Below are positions 60,346-64,000 of a stretch of DNA of 64,000 nucleotides, in pieces (within the stretch, counting starts at the first letter, position 1; the number at the start of each line of letters is the position of its first letter). This DNA is from Siniperca chuatsi (Eukaryota > Chordata > Actinopteri > Centrarchiformes > Sinipercidae). Location of the stretch: assembly GCF_020085105.1 (NCBI RefSeq), contig NC_058048.1, positions 4,105,362 through 4,169,361 of the forward strand, given 5' to 3'. A model generated the notes under the pieces. That model was not told the origin of the DNA, searched no databases, and saw only the letters and a list, made by a program, of their open reading frames with translations. A program made the position numbers and the translations under genes.

Positions 60346-62683
60346 TGTCTCTGCCAACCTTAAAGCGCTTCAGAGCCAACTTTTGACCGTATGGCAATTA
60401 AGCAGAGCAGACCCAGCATGTGCGATGGGATGTATCATATTTTAATGGGATACACCGGCACAGGATCCGACTGAAATCCCGAGCAGTCGTTTTCTCGTTG
60501 GCTTCCTTCGTCTTTGTGCTGCAGTCATCATTGGTAGCAGCAACATGGTTGTAATCAGCCTCATTAAGGCTCTAGTACACACTGTAAAAAAGGCTATATC
60601 CTCCACAGAAGAACAGTCTGTGAATAGAAATGAATTAGCATCCCTGCCATGACCATGGTGCACTGAATTATCAACTACTGCACACAAAGTAACTCCATAT
60701 CCACTGAGTGTCAGCAGGCCTGTGACTCTGAACAGAAGAGTGTGAACAATATTTGTTTTTTACAACCTGTATTTATGCAGTGAAATCTGAGTAAAAACCC
60801 TGCTCTTTTCCAGCTCCATCCTGCTTCACACTCACATAGCTGCGCACATTCACACTGGGGCTGCCCAATAGAAGCGCAGTCTGTAGCAGCTGTGCAGGAG
60901 CCATCGGGGGTTCAGAGCTCTGCTGAAGGGCACCTTGACGGCATATTTTAACGTATGGAAAGGTGCTAATTCATCTTCATTGCTCATACTTATAGCTGAT
61001 TTGGGATATAAATCCACTTGGCTCTCAATGAATAACATTATTTCCCTTCAAAGGTTAGCTCACTTTTCTGGGCAGCAGAGAATGTCTTGCTCTGGCTTTA
61101 TCTTTAATAAGAAAGCTTAATTTGTAGTGATGTACAGTTGTGACTTTCTCTCTCCAGATACCAATTCTGATACCTCAACTCAGGGTATCTTCCTATCCCT
61201 ATCCCCGATCCAATACCAGTGCTCTCTTTAACCCCAAATTTAAAATCTGTGTACCTCACTGTGTGGAACTCATTGGAATCATTTTTATGTAAGGTAATAT
61301 GAGGCCAGGGATTGCTGTGATAATAAAAACTGAGTTAGCAATTTCCATGACTGTATAACTCTGAATTTCATAATGACATTGACGAAGAAATTGTATTTAA
61401 TTGTAGATCGGTCACATCTGGCTGATACTCGATCCATGTAATAAGGTCAGTATCGACCCAGATCCCGATCCAGCGTATTAGATCTGTGTTTACCTACTTC
61501 TTTGTAGCAACAGACTTGTTTCACAGCAGATATTTTTACCCAATTTACACCTGGTAACATTCAGTCTATATCTGGATATCTTACCCACTTAAGCCCTGTC
61601 AAGATACGGTGTCATAGCAGGGCCCACCTTAACGCCTTTATCATGAAATTTAAGTATTGTGCTTTAGTGGTTCATACTCTTAAACAAATTTTCAATTCAA
61701 TTTGCACAAACCAGTTGACACACGGTGGAACGTTCGGGGTCCCCGGAGTTCTGGGATCCTGGAGCAGTTCCCTTTTTGGCTGGTTTGTAATCCAGCCTTG
61801 GCAACTCTGTTTTAGTGATCCCCTGAGAGTATCCCGCATCGCTTCCCTTCACCTGGGACGCACCGCTTATTTTTTGACTTGTGAAATACAGGTGTAACTA
61901 ATAACATATGAATAATGGCTGCATTCATTTCAAGCGTCCCAAAGCTCTTGGTATGGTGCATACTGGCTGACTGGCGCACTTAAATGAAACAGAACCATCG
62001 TTAATGTTGGTTTTAACATTAGACTATTAACTTCTGCAATTTAAAGCAGGTACATCTGCAGGGAGAAGAAAAGCGAAGAGACCACTGGTATTAAAGGGAC
62101 AGGTCCGGCTGACAGTTAAAGGTTGAAATTCAACATTTAAACTTCGTCCAAGTACAAACCATCAGAATATTCCTCCTCCTAGTTAAAATGTTAATAATTA
62201 TGCAGATGTAGATATTAACCTAACTTCCTTTCCTCAGGACAGCAGACTGGAAGCTTCAGATGGCCTGACCTGATGATCTGTAAGTACTGATGTGTCTGAC
62301 ACTGTACATAGTTCAGTAGATGAAAGCAAGTGTGTTGGGGGGAGTTTGAGGTTTTTCTGCTGGCTGTGTGTAACTGTGTGAGGTGTGTTATTGAGACCGT
62401 TATCAGTGTAAGGTAATAACACAACAAGTAAGAGGAGAGACAATACAGATGGTTCTTTAGTCTCATGAAATACCCTGACATGCACATAGTGGGCTTTAAG
62501 CACAAAAGGTAAGAATGCATTTTACGTGAGGGAGACACCACCAGAAAAGGCCGACATAGTAACTGAATTTTTGAAAACTTTATTTACTGTTAATTAAAAA
62601 ATCCTTAACTTTCTACATGCTCTCTCTCTCTCTAGAAGCAAATGCAAATTGAAATGTGACGATGCACCAGTTAGCAAGTGTGA
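60346..62683. other. Gene-poor stretch
   Basis: 60346-60700 is repeat-free and balanced (gtatggcaattaagcagagc) and may be conserved. The motif ttaaagggacaggtc at about 62092 resembles the end of a TTAA-type MITE; no partner found. No exon supported. Confidence 0.3.
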
Positions 62684-62920
62684 TTCGAGCTGAAACAGTT
62701 AGTCGATTTATCTACTAGTTTGATTGATTGAAAGAAAAAATGTTGAATACTTTCTAGTTCCATTTTCTCAATGGTGAGGATTTTCTGCTTTTCTTTGTCT
62801 TATGTAATAGTACACTGAATATCTTTAGGTTTTAGAGCATTGGTTGGACAAAATGAGCAATTCAACTACATCACTCGTGTGCTTTAGGAAATTATTATTA
62901 TATTATTAGTTGCAGGTCTA
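62684..62920 (-). repeat. Interspersed repeat family B, copy 3
   Basis: Reverse-oriented copy with gagctgaaacagttagtcga at one end, atatctttaggttttagagc inside and ttagttgcaggtct at the other end. Confidence 0.7.
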
Positions 62921-62930
62921 AGTTTAGTTT

Positions 62931-63390
62931 AGTTAGTATTCATTTATTTGACAGGGACAGTGCATATTAATAACATTTCTGAAAATATGCCTGAGTCAGC
63001 CAGAAAGGCTACTTTTGATCTGTAGTTCCCAAGCAGGCAATAGTTGAAAGCACAGACATTAAGAATAGAAGCACTGAAAACACAATCAATGATTTGAGTT
63101 ACTATCAGCAGAAAGAAAATAGTTCCTACACGAAACTGCTCACAACAAGTCTGTGGATTATCTCGAGTAACCGGGTCAGGATTTCTGAAAGAGACGTTGC
63201 TGTTGAGTTTTTCAAATGTATTTTTTGAGCACCACAAGCCGAGTGCCATCTAGTCCCATCATATTCCAAAAATGGAGACATCTCTACGGCCGATAACTCC
63301 AAAACTTGGCAACTCACACCAAAACAATCTAGATGGATGAATAGTACTACAGGTAAGAGGAGAAATATGTTTTTGATTTTGGAGTGAACT
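62931..63390 (-). mobile_element. Retroelement tail plus adjoining interspersed repeat
   Basis: 62931-62975 (tttatttgacagggacagtg) reads on the minus strand as a LINE 3' tail. 63120-63390 (gagcaccacaagccgagtgc, ttttggagtgaactgtccct) resembles a separate high-copy fish repeat. Both are from memory; no second copy lies in this window. Confidence 0.45.
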
Positions 63391-63918
63391 GTCCCTTGTT
63401 ACTTAATACATAGAAAAGTTTCATGGAATGAGCAGCTGATTTTTAGTTTTTCACATAATCTTTTGGCTGTGGAGAAATTTCACTGCAGCATTTATGTTCA
63501 TTTTCCTTGACTGGTTGAGACTGTGTTGCAGATGCTCTGGCAGTTGCATTTTTTAGAATCTTGCTCACACCTTATGCTTTCTTTCATACAGTGCTTAGTT
63601 TTGTGCAATATTTGTGCTACAATACTCATATCACTTTATTTTATTTTATTTTTTCACAAACTGTTATCCATTCTTTGCTGTTGCTATTGCAACATGCCCA
63701 TGCCTGGACCCATGTGGAAGGATGCATACATGGAATAGAAATCTATTTCTTATATATCCTGTGCAGACACATAGTTTGCACATGTTCCACAGTTATTTTG
63801 AGCTCAGGCAGAATTGAAGAGATGAGTGTTGAACACATCAGGTTCCTGCATCCCTCTGTCTCACTTTCTGTCTCTGTCCCTGTGTGATGCAGCTGTTAGC
63901 GTTCTGTGGTCATCACCC
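63391..63918. other. Intergenic, upstream of a candidate promoter
   Basis: AT-rich with no exon supported; overlapping plus-strand open frames at 63523-63887 have no family resemblance. Confidence 0.4.
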
Positions 63919-63926
63919 TATAAATA
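63919..63926 (+). promoter_or_regulatory. TATA box near window end
   Basis: TATAAATA in ccctataaatacagcagctg, 51 nt before an ATG in strong initiation context. Confidence 0.35.
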
Positions 63927-63969
63927 CAGCAGCTGACTGATGGACCCTGCAGCAGCTGTCTGCTGTCCC

Positions 63970-64000
63970 ATGGAACGTGGACACATAATGTACACACAGA
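63970..64000 (+). CDS. Candidate first coding exon, cut by window end
   Basis: ATG in the context gtcccATGG, open for ten codons (MERGHIMYTQ) to the edge. Supported only by the nearby TATA box; product unknown. Confidence 0.2.
   Translation, partial: MERGHIMYTQ

Noticed and set aside
1..64000. tRNA, rRNA and CRISPR content
   Set aside because: I noticed no box A/B tRNA pattern, rRNA core or regularly spaced direct repeats; a tRNAscan or Infernal run would settle small RNAs.

Overview
The window looks like about 64 kb of a ray-finned (teleost) fish nuclear chromosome; this is inference. The support is intron-containing genes with consensus splice sites, long CA/GT/CT microsatellites, and remnants of the transposon mix usual in teleosts: Rex/L2-like LINEs, hAT and TTAA-flanked DNA elements, a DIRS-type tyrosine-recombinase relic and a solo LTR. 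There is no prokaryotic gene organisation, no rRNA, no CRISPR, and I recognised no tRNA.

Only 2.9-14.3 kb holds genes I can build with confidence. Two small four-coding-exon genes lie tail to tail, at 2962-5291 on the plus strand and 8899-11077 on the minus strand. Each encodes a signal peptide followed by one domain that resembles the C-terminal (beta, DUF4430-type) domain of transcobalamin and intrinsic factor, without the large N-terminal alpha-barrel of the B12 carriers. A third, isolated copy of exon 2 with its flanks lies at about 13.85-14.25 kb. Between these, at 13.10-13.40 kb, is a TATA box followed by a possible two-exon micro-gene that runs into a LINE tail.

The other roughly 50 kb is gene-poor. 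It holds layered repeats: a decayed LINE (29.03-32.45 kb) split by a solo LTR with a 5-bp target duplication; a 1.06-kb hAT element (47.17-48.24 kb) with a perfect 8-bp target duplication; a TTAA-flanked element (56.36-57.04 kb) inside an older repeat; a hAT MITE (51.87-52.13 kb) inside another; a foldback element; a DIRS recombinase fragment (18.25-18.88 kb); a MADF-domain relic (24.75 kb); and several families present two or three times. An 807-nt almost pure pyrimidine tract (49.95-50.76 kb) and a perfect 31-bp hairpin (12.24 kb) are the most unusual structures. Several non-repetitive, balanced-composition stretches (19.5-20.3, 23.9-24.2, 33.1-33.6, 57.3-57.9 and 60.16-60.7 kb) could be conserved regulatory DNA. 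Possible promoters or first exons at 20.3, 26.4-26.95, 54.8-55.0 and 63.9 kb are reported at low confidence.

No multigene pathway is visible. The only functional grouping is the local family of transcobalamin-beta-like secreted proteins.
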